Assembly: GCF_014698305.1 (NCBI RefSeq)
Contig: NZ_JACJST010000005.1
Span: 205,942 to 269,941 of the forward strand
DNA: 64,000 nucleotides
Source of the DNA: Anabaena lutea FACHB-196
GTDB lineage: Bacteria > Cyanobacteriota > Cyanobacteriia > Cyanobacteriales > Nostocaceae
Direction of reading: 5' to 3'
Within the stretch, counting starts at the first letter, position 1, and each line of letters starts with the position of its first letter. The notes beneath the pieces are model-generated. The model was not told where the DNA came from. It did not search any database and was given only the letters and a program-made list of their open reading frames with translations. Shown here piece after piece: positions 44,017 to 53,785 of the stretch. The translations under genes were made by a program, and so were the position numbers.

Positions 44017-47000
44017 CTACTCGTCTTCTTCCAATGACTCACGAGAAAGTGATTCATAGGTTGGTCTGGGTGGAGTGCGACGGGCGGCTTGGTCTGCCAT
44101 TAAATCAACTTCCACATCTAGAGAACTTCCATCTGCTTGAGTTTCTACCTTGTGGACAGCAATATCTAAACCCAAAGATTGCAACTCGCGCATCAATACC
44201 TTGAAAGATTCTGGAGTTCCCGGACGGGGAATGGCTTTGCCCTTGACAATGGCGTTGAGGGCTTCATTGCGCCCTTGCATATCATCGGACTTGACAGTTA
44301 ACAACTCCTGCAAAGTGTAAGCTGCACCAAAAGCCTCCAGCGCCCACACTTCCATTTCTCCAAATCTTTGACCACCTTGTTGAGCTTTGCCACCTAGGGG
44401 TTGTTGAGTCACCAAAGAATACGGGCCTGTGGAACGGGCATGGATTTTGTCATCGACTAAATGCACCAGCTTCAGCATATAAGCTACACCCACAGTAATG
44501 GCACGGTCAAAGGGTTCCCCAGTACGACCGTCATAGACCATGATTTTGCCAGGATTGTCGGGGTTGTAGACCCAGTCTTTGCCTGTTTCGTCTCTGGCTT
44601 CTTGGAGTTTGCCGTGGACAATGCGGCGGGAAGATTCTTCGCCATACATTTCATCAAAGGGAGTAATCTTAAATCTGACTCCGAGGTTATGGCCTGCCCA
44701 ACCTAATAAACATTCAAACACCTGACCCACGTTCATCCGGCTGGGTACACCCAAGGGATTGAGGACTATATCTACAGGAGAACCATCGGGCAGGTAGGGC
44801 ATATCTTCGGCGGGGAGAATGCGAGAAATAATCCCCTTGTTGCCATGTCGCCCTGCCATTTTGTCGCCGACTTGGATTTTACGTTTTTGGGCAACATATA
44901 CCCGCACTACCATGTTTGCCCCTGGGGGTAGTTCGTCACCTTGTTCTCTGGTAAACAACCGCACATCCACTACCCGGCCTTTTTCGCCGTTGGGAACTCG
45001 CAGAGAGTTATCGCGGACATCACGGGCTTTTTCACCAAAGATGGCACGGAGGAGTTTTTCTTCTGGGGGTTGGTCAGATTCACCCTTGGGGGTGACTTTT
45101 CCCACTAGAATATCCCCAGCTTCTACCCATGCACCAATGCGAATTATGCCTTGTTCGTCTAATTGTCTGAGGGCATCTTCACCGACGTTGGGAATTTCTC
45201 TGGTGATTTCTTCGGGTCCGAGTTTGGTTTGTCGAGCTTCGATTTCATATTTTTCGATATGAATAGAAGTGTAGATATCGTCTTGCACCAAGCGTTCGGA
45301 AATCAAAATCGCATCTTCGTAGTTGTAGCCTTCCCAAGGCATATAAGCAACAACGATGTTTTGTCCTAGTGCTAGTTCTCCTCCTTCTGTGGAGGAACCA
45401 TCAGCCAAAACCTGACCAGCCACGACTTTTTCCCCTGTTCTCACCAATGGTTTTTGGTTCAGGCAAGTGTCTTGGTTGGAACGTTGGTATTTGGAAAGAA
45501 CGTATCTAATCTCTTTGGGGGGGGAAGAAGAGGACGCGGAGATGGGGAGACGCGGTGACGCGGAAGAAAAGGACGCGGAGAGAGGGAGACGCGGTGACGC
45601 GGAGAGATTGTCCCCCTGTCCCCGTGTCTCCGTGTCCCCGTGTCCCCCTGTCCCCGTGTCTCCGTGTCCTCGTGTAAGAGTGTCTTCTTTGACCTGTTCC
45701 CTGACCCTCACCCGAATTTCTGCGGCATCGACATAGACGACATCGCCATCGGTGCGGGAAACTATCACCATACCGGAGTCTCTCGCGCCCTGGGCTTCTA
45801 AACCTGTGCCAACGAGGGGGCGTTCTGGTTTAAGCAGAGGGACTGCTTGGCGTTGCATATTGGAACCCATCAGCGCTCGGTTTGCGTCGTCGTGTTCCAA
45901 GAAGGGAATCATGCTGGTGGCGACTGAGACTATCTGCACTGGGGAAACTGCCACATAGTCTACTTGTTCAGGTGTGGTGGTTGCCCAATCTTGGCGATAG
46001 CGGACTGGAACTTGGGGACCTTTGATGTAGCCGTTTTCGTCTAGGGGAATGTCGCCTGTGGCTGTTCTCAGGTCGTCTTCTTCGTCGGCGGTCATATACA
46101 CCGGCTGGACATCAAACCGCACCCGACCGTTTTCTACTGGTCTAAAGGGTGTTTCTAAAAAGCCGTATAGGTTAACACGGGCATGGGTAGCCAAGGAACC
46201 GATCAGTCCGGCGTTGGGACCTTCTGGAGTTTCAATGGGGCAGATGCGTCCGTAGTGGCTAGGGTGAATATCTCGCACTGCAAAGCCGGCTCTTTCTCTG
46301 GTTAATCCTCCTGGGCCTAGGGCGCTGAGTCGGCGTTTGTGGGTCAGTTCTGCTAGGGGATTGGTCTGATCCATAAACTGGCTGAGTTGGCTAGAACCAA
46401 AGAATTCTTTGATGGCTGCTACTAGGGGCTTGGGGTTGACCAGGGAAGCAGGGGTGAGAACTTCGGCATCTGATACGGTCATCCGTTCGCGAATGATGCG
46501 TTCTAGGCGGTTTAAACCAACTCTGACTTGGTTTTGGAGCAGTTCACCGACGCTTCTAACTCGGCGATTTCCCAGGTGGTCGATGTCGTCTATGTTGCCG
46601 ATGTCATATTCTAGGTTAATGAGATAATCAACTGCGGCTAAGATATCCCCTGGTGTCAACACGCGCATGGTGTCGGGGACTGATAGCCGCAATTTTTTGT
46701 TGAGTTTGTAGCGACCAACTCTTCCTAGGTCATAGCGTTTAGGGTCAAAGAAGCGGGAGTCTAGGAGTTGCTGTCCACCTAAGACTGTGGGTGGTTCACC
46801 TGGACGCAGTTTGCGATACAATTCCATCAGGGCTTCTTCTTCGGAGAACTGCCCTTCTTTTTCGATGGTTTTTTGGAAATATTCTGGGTGACGCAGGGCA
46901 TCAAAGATTTCGTTGTCTGATAAACCTAAAGCTTTGAGTAGTACTTGTGCCGAGAGTTTGCGGGTTTTGTCGATGCGTACCCACACCAAATCGTTACGGT

Positions 47001-47490
47001 CTGTTTCAAATTTCAGCCATGCACCTCGGTTAGGAATTAAGCTGGCTGAATATGTCCGTCGTCCGTTTTTATCAATTTCTGATTTGTAGTAAACTCCAGG
47101 ACTCCGAACTATTTGGTTGACGATGACTCGTTCTGCGCCGTTGATAATAAACGTACCGCGATCTGTCATCAAGGGCAAATCGCCGATGAATACTTCTTGT
47201 TCTTTGATATCCCCGGTTTCTTTGTTCAGCAAGCGTGTGGGGACATACATTTGCACAGCGTAGGTGCTATCCCGTCTTTTGGATTCTTCGACGCTGTACT
47301 TTGGTTCTTTGAGTTTGTAGTTGTTTCCTAAAAAGTGCAGTTCTAGTTTGCCAGTGTAGTCTGTAATTGGACTAAAGGAGTTTAACTCTTCTATTAGCCC
47401 TTCTTCTAAAAACCAGCGGAAGCTTGAACGCTGGATTTCAATCAAGTCGGGTAACAGAAAGGCTGGTTCCATATATGTTTCGTTAGTCAT
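44017..47490 (-). CDS. rpoB: RNA polymerase subunit beta (RpoB)
   Basis: 1157 residues. Landmarks: [19 protein letters not shown] at the start, the rifampicin region [18 protein letters not shown] with [34 protein letters not shown], and the active-site lysine region [14 protein letters not shown]. The C-terminus has [14 protein letters not shown]. Residues about 597-657, between [14 protein letters not shown] and [15 protein letters not shown], are a low-complexity insert ([20 protein letters not shown] then Ser/Ala/Pro repeats) encoded by the GC-rich repeat shared with rpoC2. Orthologues have only a short loop there. The rest looks normal and functional. Confidence 0.99.
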   Translation of the reverse strand: MTNETYMEPAFLLPDLIEIQRSSFRWFLEEGLIEELNSFSPITDYTGKLELHFLGNNYKLKEPKYSVEESKRRDSTYAVQMYVPTRLLNKETGDIKEQEVFIGDLPLMTDRGTFIINGAERVIVNQIVRSPGVYYKSEIDKNGRRTYSASLIPNRGAWLKFETDRNDLVWVRIDKTRKLSAQVLLKALGLSDNEIFDALRHPEYFQKTIEKEGQFSEEEALMELYRKLRPGEPPTVLGGQQLLDSRFFDPKRYDLGRVGRYKLNKKLRLSVPDTMRVLTPGDILAAVDYLINLEYDIGNIDDIDHLGNRRVRSVGELLQNQVRVGLNRLERIIRERMTVSDAEVLTPASLVNPKPLVAAIKEFFGSSQLSQFMDQTNPLAELTHKRRLSALGPGGLTRERAGFAVRDIHPSHYGRICPIETPEGPNAGLIGSLATHARVNLYGFLETPFRPVENGRVRFDVQPVYMTADEEDDLRTATGDIPLDENGYIKGPQVPVRYRQDWATTTPEQVDYVAVSPVQIVSVATSMIPFLEHDDANRALMGSNMQRQAVPLLKPERPLVGTGLEAQGARDSGMVIVSRTDGDVVYVDAAEIRVRVREQVKEDTLTRGHGDTGTGGHGDTETRGQGDNLSASPRLPLSASFSSASPRLPISASSSSPPKEIRYVLSKYQRSNQDTCLNQKPLVRTGEKVVAGQVLADGSSTEGGELALGQNIVVAYMPWEGYNYEDAILISERLVQDDIYTSIHIEKYEIEARQTKLGPEEITREIPNVGEDALRQLDEQGIIRIGAWVEAGDILVGKVTPKGESDQPPEEKLLRAIFGEKARDVRDNSLRVPNGEKGRVVDVRLFTREQGDELPPGANMVVRVYVAQKRKIQVGDKMAGRHGNKGIISRILPAEDMPYLPDGSPVDIVLNPLGVPSRMNVGQVFECLLGWAGHNLGVRFKITPFDEMYGEESSRRIVHGKLQEARDETGKDWVYNPDNPGKIMVYDGRTGEPFDRAITVGVAYMLKLVHLVDDKIHARSTGPYSLVTQQPLGGKAQQGGQRFGEMEVWALEAFGAAYTLQELLTVKSDDMQGRNEALNAIVKGKAIPRPGTPESFKVLMRELQSLGLDIAVHKVETQADGSSLDVEVDLMADQAARRTPPRPTYESLSRESLEEDE
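45523..45690 (-). repeat. GC-rich repeat inserted in frame in rpoB
   Basis: Duplicated AGACGCGGTGACGCGGA segments (45549-45565 and 45588-45604), then tandem CCCCGTGTCTCCGTGTCC units. It shares the 18-mer GTGACGCGGAGAGATTGT (45594-45611) with rpoC2. The same frame is used in both proteins (GDNLSASP). A degenerate relative, GACACGGTGACGCGGGGACAG, lies in the noncoding region near 49594-49615. Confidence 0.9.
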
Positions 47491-48323
47491 GCCTCTACCT
47501 TTGTCAACCTGGTTAAACTACCTTGGAATTAATGCGTAATTCGTGATTCGTAATTTGTAATTGAAAAATTACAAATTACGTTCGCGGAGATTGCCGTAGG
47601 CTCTATTATTCAGTTATGAATTACTACGGGGGTAATCACCCTTGATTTGGAAGCAATAAGCTACAAAATACCTCTCTAGGAAATTATTTCCACACTCGGA
47701 CTATGGTTGAGATATTCTTGTTGATTTTGATTTGCTTTCCTCACTTCCCCTCCAAATGGAGGGTTGATTAATCTGCGCTGGTTCACTTTCTTTGTGTTTT
47801 TACAAGACCTCATCCATACTCACAGTGAGATCCCAAATCTGAATAATCCGCAAGATACGGATCTGAATCAGGATGGATTTATTTGGCTGGATTTTACTCA
47901 CAAGGCTATTACGTTTAAGAATTTTCTATCTATAGGTTCAATACACAAAAATCCACTGCTGCACACAAGTCTTGATTAACTTTTAGGTTGCCACGGTTGG
48001 TTATCTACTGAGAGCATCCGCCTGTAGAGATAGATATACGTCCGTATAATTTCGGATTTTATCTGCAAAAATTTCACAAATCTTTCATCACGACGGTCAA
48101 GTTAATAACAGCGTTTAATAATTAGCTCTCTGATAATTTACAAATTCTTTCCTTTACCATTATGGCGCAAGTAAAATGTTTTGGAGGGAATAATACTAGC
48201 ACATTTTTGTCTTCCTCGGTCTGATTTTTTATCAGCCTGCTACAAACTAGTCAGAAGAAAGCAAGGGGAATTGCTTTCTTTAATGCTGAATGAGCCAAGC
48301 TACAGACCAGATTTGATCTTACT
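47491..48323. other. Intergenic region upstream of rpoB
   Basis: 833 bp between tatD and rpoB. It contains the inverted repeat at 47549-47580 and AT-rich sequence. Frames of 62-71 codons at 47764 and 48181 on the plus strand lack ribosome-binding sites or known domains. This is where an rpoB promoter would be expected; none could be picked with confidence. Confidence 0.5.
47549..47580. repeat. Perfect 14-bp inverted repeat with GAAA loop
   Basis: CGTAATTTGTAATT pairs exactly with AATTACAAATTACG around a 4-base GAAA loop. It is about 60 bp upstream of the rpoB start and would fall in its mRNA leader. Nearby ATTCGTAATT/ATTCGTGATT repeats resemble those before the KAS gene (61413-61440). Confidence 0.8.
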
Positions 48324-49109
48324 CTATAAGGACAGACGGAATAGTTGGCAAGCATTTTCGGTAGTTTGATATGCAATTGTCTCTACAGTTTCCCCCCGCA
48401 ACTTAGCTAATTGCTCCGCTACATGACGGACATAGGAAGGTTCATTGCGTTTTTCACCTCGTTTGGGTACGGGAGCCAGAAAAGGGCAATCTGTTTCAAT
48501 TAATAGGCGATCGCTACTTACCATAACAGCGGATGCTTGTATGGATTTAGCTTTATTAAAGGTTACTGTCCCACTAAAGCTGATGTAGAAGCCTAAATCA
48601 AGGAACCATTGGGTTTCTTCTGGCGTTCCACCCCAACAATGCATCACACCCCGCACTCTTTCTCCTTGACTATTTCGCCATTTTTGCAATACTTCTTTCA
48701 TCGCCACTGCTGCGTCACGACAATGGATGATCACTGGTAAATTCAGTTCGGATGCGATCGCCAGTTGCTCCTCTAATACCATGATCTGTTGCTCATAGTT
48801 ATTTGCTTTGTAAAAATCCAGTCCCATTTCTCCTATTGCTACAATTTTGGCATCAGATCTAGCCAGAAATTTGATTTTCTCTGCTGTTTCTTGGTGCCAT
48901 TTGGCTGCATCTAGAGGATGTAAGCCTACAGAAAAACTGAGTTCAGGATACTGATGGGCTATGGATTGAATACTGGCAAACTCTTCAGGGTGAACACAGG
49001 AATGAACTAAACGTACTACTCCTGCTTCTTGCCAACGCGATCGCACAGTTGCTAAATCTGGCTGAAAAAGGTCAAAGTTGAGATGTACGTGGGTGTCTAT
49101 CAGTTGCAT
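48324..49109 (-). CDS. TatD-family metal-dependent hydrolase
   Basis: 261 residues, a TIM-barrel deoxyribonuclease-type hydrolase. The metal ligands are visible: HVH in [12 protein letters not shown] (7-9), E in [15 protein letters not shown] in [13 protein letters not shown] and [11 protein letters not shown], and D in [18 protein letters not shown]. The family takes part in DNA repair and DNA turnover. It lies between rpsT (36 bp upstream) and rpoB, an arrangement conserved in cyanobacteria. Confidence 0.95.
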   Translation of the reverse strand: MQLIDTHVHLNFDLFQPDLATVRSRWQEAGVVRLVHSCVHPEEFASIQSIAHQYPELSFSVGLHPLDAAKWHQETAEKIKFLARSDAKIVAIGEMGLDFYKANNYEQQIMVLEEQLAIASELNLPVIIHCRDAAVAMKEVLQKWRNSQGERVRGVMHCWGGTPEETQWFLDLGFYISFSGTVTFNKAKSIQASAVMVSSDRLLIETDCPFLAPVPKRGEKRNEPSYVRHVAEQLAKLRGETVETIAYQTTENACQLFRLSL

Positions 49110-49145
49110 GATTTGTCAGTTGTCAGGTTGCTACTGAACTCTTGA

Positions 49146-49433
49146 CTACACGTTGAGTGGTTTTAGTCTCTGAGCTAATGTTGACTTTTTCCTAGACCCG
49201 TTGTTGGGATGAAGCACACCCCGCTTCACAGCTTTATCAATTTTGCTGTAAGCCTCGGACATCCGGGCATCCACCGCTTGTTTTAATTCTGGGGTAGGAT
49301 TAGCTTTATAGACTTCAACAGCACTAAAGTACTTTTTCATCAGCGTCTTTACCGCTGATTTGTATGCTTTGTTACGCAGTCGGTTACGTTCTGCGATTTC
49401 GGCGCGCTTAAGAGCAGATTTTGTATTCGCCAC
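49146..49433 (-). CDS. rpsT: 30S ribosomal protein S20
   Basis: 95 residues, a helical primary 16S rRNA-binding protein. GTG at 49433 is taken as start because it yields the family N-terminus [20 protein letters not shown]; the frame is open further upstream but the extra residues (ILIVFLGLT) do not fit. The C-terminus has [19 protein letters not shown]. It is probably the first gene of the rpsT-tatD-rpoB group. Confidence 0.97.
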   Translation of the reverse strand: MANTKSALKRAEIAERNRLRNKAYKSAVKTLMKKYFSAVEVYKANPTPELKQAVDARMSEAYSKIDKAVKRGVLHPNNGSRKKSTLAQRLKPLNV

Positions 49434-50214
49434 AGTCAATCCCAAAAAGACTATTAATATGTACACACACTACTAGGCTTACTAGTATAGCATCCAAATT
49501 GCCAATGTTATAATTTCTGCAAAAAATCTCACAAACAATCTCCAATTGCCATAAAATATAGCAGCGACATTCACGAAGAGACGCAAAGAAAGGGCGACAC
49601 GGTGACGCGGGGACAGAAATTAGACTGCGATTTAGGACTTACGCAAGATTAACGTAGGTTCGTGATTGCGATCACCGAAAAACAATCTTAAACCCATATT
49701 GTTTATATCCCGTGCGTAAGTCCTGCAATTGTAACTTCGTCCAATTTTAACAGTCTAATAAAGTCTTTTGGTGTCTAGGTTTTATAATCAGTGGGTGTCC
49801 TAACCGCCCTGCCCGTTGCTATAAATATGGGAAACAAAACAAAGCCCTCAACCCCATATCCCGATTCGGAGTCAGAAAATTCACAAAGTCTTCAACTGTA
49901 GCGCCTTTTTGAAAATGTGTGAAAAAAGCAGATAACTACTTTTGAGTGCCGTGATAAAATGGTGATTGTAGAAATACCAAGAGATTGAAGGGCTGTGTAA
50001 AGAGTCAGACAAGCTCCCATCCGCTAGACTAACAAGCTGGCAGGAATAAAAAAGTCGCTTTTGAGCAAATCATCTGTTGGCAAATCTGGGAGTATCAAAA
50101 AAATCCAGGTTAAGCTAGAGAAGAGGATTAGAATAAGCTTTATCCCTTAGTGGGTCAAGAGCAAAACTAATTCTCAAGCAGAAATATTTATAGTTTTGGC
50201 ATTGTCCTTACTCC
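49434..50214. other. Divergent intergenic region between rpsT and hisD
   Basis: 781 bp holding a degenerate GC-rich repeat near 49575-49617, a MITE-like element (49634-49724), and about 450 bp of unique sequence before hisD. I saw no tRNA or recognisable structured RNA. Promoters for both genes should be here. Confidence 0.55.
49634..49724. mobile_element. MITE-like 91-bp element, copy 2
   Basis: AGGACTTACGCA (49634-49645) pairs perfectly with TGCGTAAGTCCT (49713-49724). The termini and overall length match copy 1 at 11837-11928, whereas the interiors differ. No coding capacity. Confidence 0.75.
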
Positions 50215-51534
50215 ATGCTGCGAATTATTACTCAGCAGGCAGACGTTAGCGCAGAACTGCAACGGATCTGTGAACGTCTCCGACGCGCCGAAGGCGATCG
50301 CACCCACGATGAACAATTGCTTCACAAAGAAGCAACGGTGCGGGAAGTGTTGCAAGCAGTGAAACGCCAAGGCGACAAAGCTGTATTGCATTATACTGCC
50401 GAATTTGATAACCAAACCCTGAAGCCTGAAGAATTGAGGGTTACAGGTTCTGAACTGGATGCAGCCTACCAACAGGTATCGAAAGATTTGCTCCAGGCGA
50501 TTCGGCTGGCCAGCAGTCAAATTGAAGCATTTCACCGACAGCGAGTACCAAAAAGCTGGGTACACTTTGGCGATGATGAAGTAGTGCTAGGCAAACGCTA
50601 TACCCCTATAGACAGGGCGGGGTTATACGTACCCGGTGGTCGCGCCTGCTATCCAAGTACAGTGCTGATGAATGCGATTCCAGCCAAAGTAGCTGGTGTA
50701 CCCCGTGTGGTGATGGTAACACCACCAGGCGCAGGCAAGGCGATTAATCCAGCAGTGTTAGTGGCAGCCCAAGAAGCAGGGGTACAAGAAATTTATCGCG
50801 TTGGAGGCGCTCAAGCGATCGCGGCTTTAGCCTATGGTACAGAAACGATTCCCAAAGTGAATGTGATTACTGGCCCTGGTAACATCTATGTCACCTTAGC
50901 TAAAAAATTAGTCTATGGAACAGTGGGTATTGATTCATTAGCAGGACCAAGCGAAGTGCTGATTATTGCTGATGAAACAGCCAATCCTGCCCATGTGGCA
51001 GCGGATTTATTGGCACAAGCTGAACATGATCCAATGGCGGCAGCAATTTTGTTGACAACAGATGCTGGTTTGGCGAAAAAAGTCCAATTAGCCGTAGATA
51101 GACAATTAGTAGATCACCCCCGACGGATAGACACAGAAAAAGCGATCGCTCATTATGGCTTAATTGTTGTAGTCGAATCCCTGGCAGCAGCAGCAGAACT
51201 CTCAAATGAATTTGCGCCTGAACACCTAGAATTAGAAGTTAAAGATCCTTGGTCTTTAATGTCTCAGATTCGTCATGCTGGCGCAATCTTCCTGGGTTAC
51301 TCAACACCAGAAGCCGTAGGTGACTATTTGGCAGGGCCTAACCATACCTTACCAACCTCCGGTGCTGCCCGTTACGCTTCTGCCTTGGGTGTAGAAACTT
51401 TTCTCAAGCATTCTAGTATTATACAATACTCAGCAACCGCATTGCAAAACGTTGCTGGTGCAATTGACATACTAGCTAACACTGAAGGGTTGCCCTCCCA
51501 TGCTGAATCAGTAAGACGACGAGTTGAAGAGTGA
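50215..51534 (+). CDS. hisD: Histidinol dehydrogenase
   Basis: 439 residues. It catalyses the last two oxidations of histidine synthesis (histidinol to histidine, NAD-dependent). Family motifs: RVPKSWVHFGDDEV, PGGRACYPSTVLMNAIPA, YRVGGAQAIAALAYGTE, the zinc/substrate region GPSEVLIIADETANPAHVAADLLAQAEHDP, NEFAPEHLEL and GDYLAGPNHTLPTSGAARY. Full length. ATG at 50215. It is not part of a his operon here, which is usual in cyanobacteria. Confidence 0.98.
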   Translation: MLRIITQQADVSAELQRICERLRRAEGDRTHDEQLLHKEATVREVLQAVKRQGDKAVLHYTAEFDNQTLKPEELRVTGSELDAAYQQVSKDLLQAIRLASSQIEAFHRQRVPKSWVHFGDDEVVLGKRYTPIDRAGLYVPGGRACYPSTVLMNAIPAKVAGVPRVVMVTPPGAGKAINPAVLVAAQEAGVQEIYRVGGAQAIAALAYGTETIPKVNVITGPGNIYVTLAKKLVYGTVGIDSLAGPSEVLIIADETANPAHVAADLLAQAEHDPMAAAILLTTDAGLAKKVQLAVDRQLVDHPRRIDTEKAIAHYGLIVVVESLAAAAELSNEFAPEHLELEVKDPWSLMSQIRHAGAIFLGYSTPEAVGDYLAGPNHTLPTSGAARYASALGVETFLKHSSIIQYSATALQNVAGAIDILANTEGLPSHAESVRRRVEE

Positions 51535-51715
51535 TTTAGAAGGCATATTTTTTCCTTAATGCACTTGACAAAAGTTACTCCTTAGTTAGTGGTGCTATGT
51601 CTGTGATTTTAATAAACTAAAGTAAGGTTCACATTTGGGAAATTAGTTGGTGTTAACACCAATCCAAATCCCTGTGTGATGATTTTAGGGGTCTACTTTT
51701 GAGGATAAAAAAGCG

Positions 51716-52144
51716 GTGTTAAAAACTATTTTAGTAGCTCTGGATGGTTCGGAAATTGCAGATCGAGTAATTCAGACTTTAGATGATTTGGTGCTGTCAT
51801 CAAACACCAAAGTTATTCTTTGTCATGTATTTCCTACAGCAGAGTCAGAAATAGAATTACCCGCTGATCGTCCTCACCCAGAATCACCCAATGTTTCTTA
51901 TTTCCATATTGAAAAGCATCTGCAATCCTACCAAGAAAAGTTACCAGTCAAAAGTGAACTAGAACTTGTAAATGGTGATCCTGCCGATGAAATTGTACGA
52001 CTAGCTAATATTTATAAAGTAGACTTAGTTGTGATTGGTAGTCGTGGTTTAACTGGGATGAAGAGAATTGTTCTGGGTTCTGTTAGTACTCAAGTCATGG
52101 AAGAAGCTAATTGTTCGGTGTTGGTGGTAAAACCAGGTAAGTAA
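51716..52144 (+). CDS. Universal stress protein (UspA family)
   Basis: 142 residues with the UspA alpha/beta fold. It begins MLKTILVALDGSEIADRVIQ, and the ATP-binding motif G-x2-G-x9-G-S is present in VIGSRGLTGMKRIVLGSVS, so it is probably a nucleotide-binding member. GTG start at 51716 with GAGG upstream. Single-gene unit. The specific stress role is not known. Confidence 0.93.
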   Translation: MLKTILVALDGSEIADRVIQTLDDLVLSSNTKVILCHVFPTAESEIELPADRPHPESPNVSYFHIEKHLQSYQEKLPVKSELELVNGDPADEIVRLANIYKVDLVVIGSRGLTGMKRIVLGSVSTQVMEEANCSVLVVKPGK

Positions 52145-52456
52145 TTTAAAAATAAGGATTTGATATTTTTTGACTTTATTGAAGTTGATATACCTGTCTT
52201 TTTGAAAAAATTAGGTAGTGAAAAGTAACCGTTCAGGGGGGTAAGAGAGTGAGGATGGAAGCCACTGCCTTGAATGAGTTTCCCTGCCTGATTATGCTTG
52301 ATTAAGAAAACACCAAAAAATCGTAGGGTGGGTTAGGACAGTAGTCCGTAACCCACCATAAATTTAGGGGATAATGGTGGATTACGCAGCGTAACCCACT
52401 CTACAAATTGGGGATTTTTCTATTTGAAAGTCCCTAAAGTTTTTAAACTTAGTTAA
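52145..52456. other. Intergenic region with inverted repeat
   Basis: A 312-bp spacer between convergent genes. Apart from the inverted repeat at 52323-52404 nothing was recognised. Confidence 0.5.
52323..52404. repeat. Double-hairpin inverted repeat, GTAGGGTGGGTTA family
   Basis: GTAGGGTGGGTTA (52323-52335) pairs with TAACCCACTCTAC (52392-52404) with one mismatch. Within it GTAACCCACCAT pairs with ATGGTGGATTAC. Related to the element at 24081-24168, and a half copy is at 11643-11655. Confidence 0.85.
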
Positions 52457-52843
52457 TCAAAAATTAGTAACCGTCACACTCAGCCCAGAATCAAGCCGAG
52501 GAACCTTTAAATACTCAACTGGTTCAGCATTTTGACTCATTGAATCATTGACTGATGGACATGGTTGAAAAAAAGTGTCTGGATTGTTGATGTACTTCAG
52601 AGGGTCAATTTTTTTGCATTCTGGATCATTTACTCTGAAACCTGAATCGGCACTGAATTCAGAGACATTATTCCACTTATTGTTAATTGTGGCTGGTTCA
52701 GTCACTAAATCTGCCGCTTGATTGCCTTGATTGGTGATAGCAGACACTGGTTTCGGTTTAGCATCAGCACGGGGAGTGATAGCGATGCTTACGGCTGAAA
52801 TAGCACCAATTACAATGGCTAAGGTGAAAAGAGAAAATTTCAT
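52457..52843 (-). CDS. Small secreted protein of unknown function
   Basis: 128 residues with a clear signal peptide (MKFSLFTLAIVIGAISAVSIA, cleavage likely near ADAKP). The mature part is hydrophilic with two cysteines (DPECKK, QPCPS) that could form a disulfide. No domain recognised. It is transcribed alone. Confidence 0.7.
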   Translation of the reverse strand: MKFSLFTLAIVIGAISAVSIAITPRADAKPKPVSAITNQGNQAADLVTEPATINNKWNNVSEFSADSGFRVNDPECKKIDPLKYINNPDTFFQPCPSVNDSMSQNAEPVEYLKVPRLDSGLSVTVTNF

Positions 52844-53251
52844 AATTCACTTGATTAAGATTTAAGACTAGTGAAAAACTTACAATTAGCTAAGTGTAAA
52901 TATTGAATATGCCAGATTAGTTTAAACCATATTGCCAGTTTGGGCTGGAACGGATCAGGTTGGGCGCTATTTTATTTTTCAAACTCCATTAAACTTTAAA
53001 ATTCTTAATCCCACTATCTTCCTCCTATTGCTGACAGAAGTTCCATAATCCAATAGGCTATTCTAAAGTGGCAATTTTACACAAGCGTCATATTTAAGCC
53101 TATTTTACCCTATTGTAGCTTTTACTAAACTTTTGCAACTAGGGTGAGGGGTAAGGTTTAGAGATGTTGGCATGATTCTCAACGTGACAACGTGCAAAAT
53201 TTTCTTACACACAATCATCACTCAGTCTTCTATAACAATCTGTAACGAAAA
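52844..53251. other. Intergenic region, nothing recognised
   Basis: 408 bp of AT-rich sequence between divergent small genes. Presumably promoters; no repeat, RNA or frame could be supported. Confidence 0.5.
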
Positions 53252-53575
53252 ATGCCTCTTAAAATTGTTCAGAACTTTGATAGTAGTTTTACACTCGCAC
53301 CTGAAGCTAAAGAAACTCTGTTTAAATTATTAACGGGTGAATCATTCTTAAGCCAAATTTGTCAAAATTTGCAATGGGAAAAAGTAGAATTTACAGAACT
53401 GCTTTTTCAGCCAATTCCCTACAGTTTAGATACACCTAAAGGGATGCCCGCAGAATTTGAAAAATATCATGCATCTAGTGAATACACCATCATTAATATA
53501 CCACCTAACTTTATGTTTAATGCGAAAATTTTCCGACCTAGCCGCCTTTGTGCAGTTTACAAAAAAATTGCTTAA
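53252..53575 (+). CDS. Small protein of unknown function
   Basis: 107 residues, ATG 53252. Its sequence (FTLAPEAKETLFKLLTGES, EKYHASSEYTIINIPPNFMFNAKIF, CAVYKKIA) has no motif that I know. No signal peptide or membrane span. Codon use and balanced composition make it plausible as a gene, but I have only the open frame to go on. Confidence 0.5.
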   Translation: MPLKIVQNFDSSFTLAPEAKETLFKLLTGESFLSQICQNLQWEKVEFTELLFQPIPYSLDTPKGMPAEFEKYHASSEYTIINIPPNFMFNAKIFRPSRLCAVYKKIA

Positions 53576-53785
53576 CAAAGCAATCATGAAAATATATTTT
53601 GCTTCAAGAGTAGTCCACAAAAAAATTATCCAATTTTGTGGGGTATGTCGAAAAGCCTGCTATTGAATTTGGACGCTGATCAAAGCCAATTCTACAACAA
53701 GTAATTGGATTTCGTTTATTGAAAATTTTCCAATTGCCAATTCCACCAATAAATAGTAAATAATAGTAAATTTTGAATTTCCATT

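Noticed and set aside
47764..48369. Two small plus-strand frames (71 and 62 codons) upstream of rpoB
   Set aside because: No ribosome-binding sites, no domain and atypical composition; the second overlaps the end of tatD in antisense.
49860..50214. Region before hisD searched for a structured RNA (RNase P RNA, SRP RNA, 6S)
   Set aside because: None of the conserved cores of these RNAs could be found.
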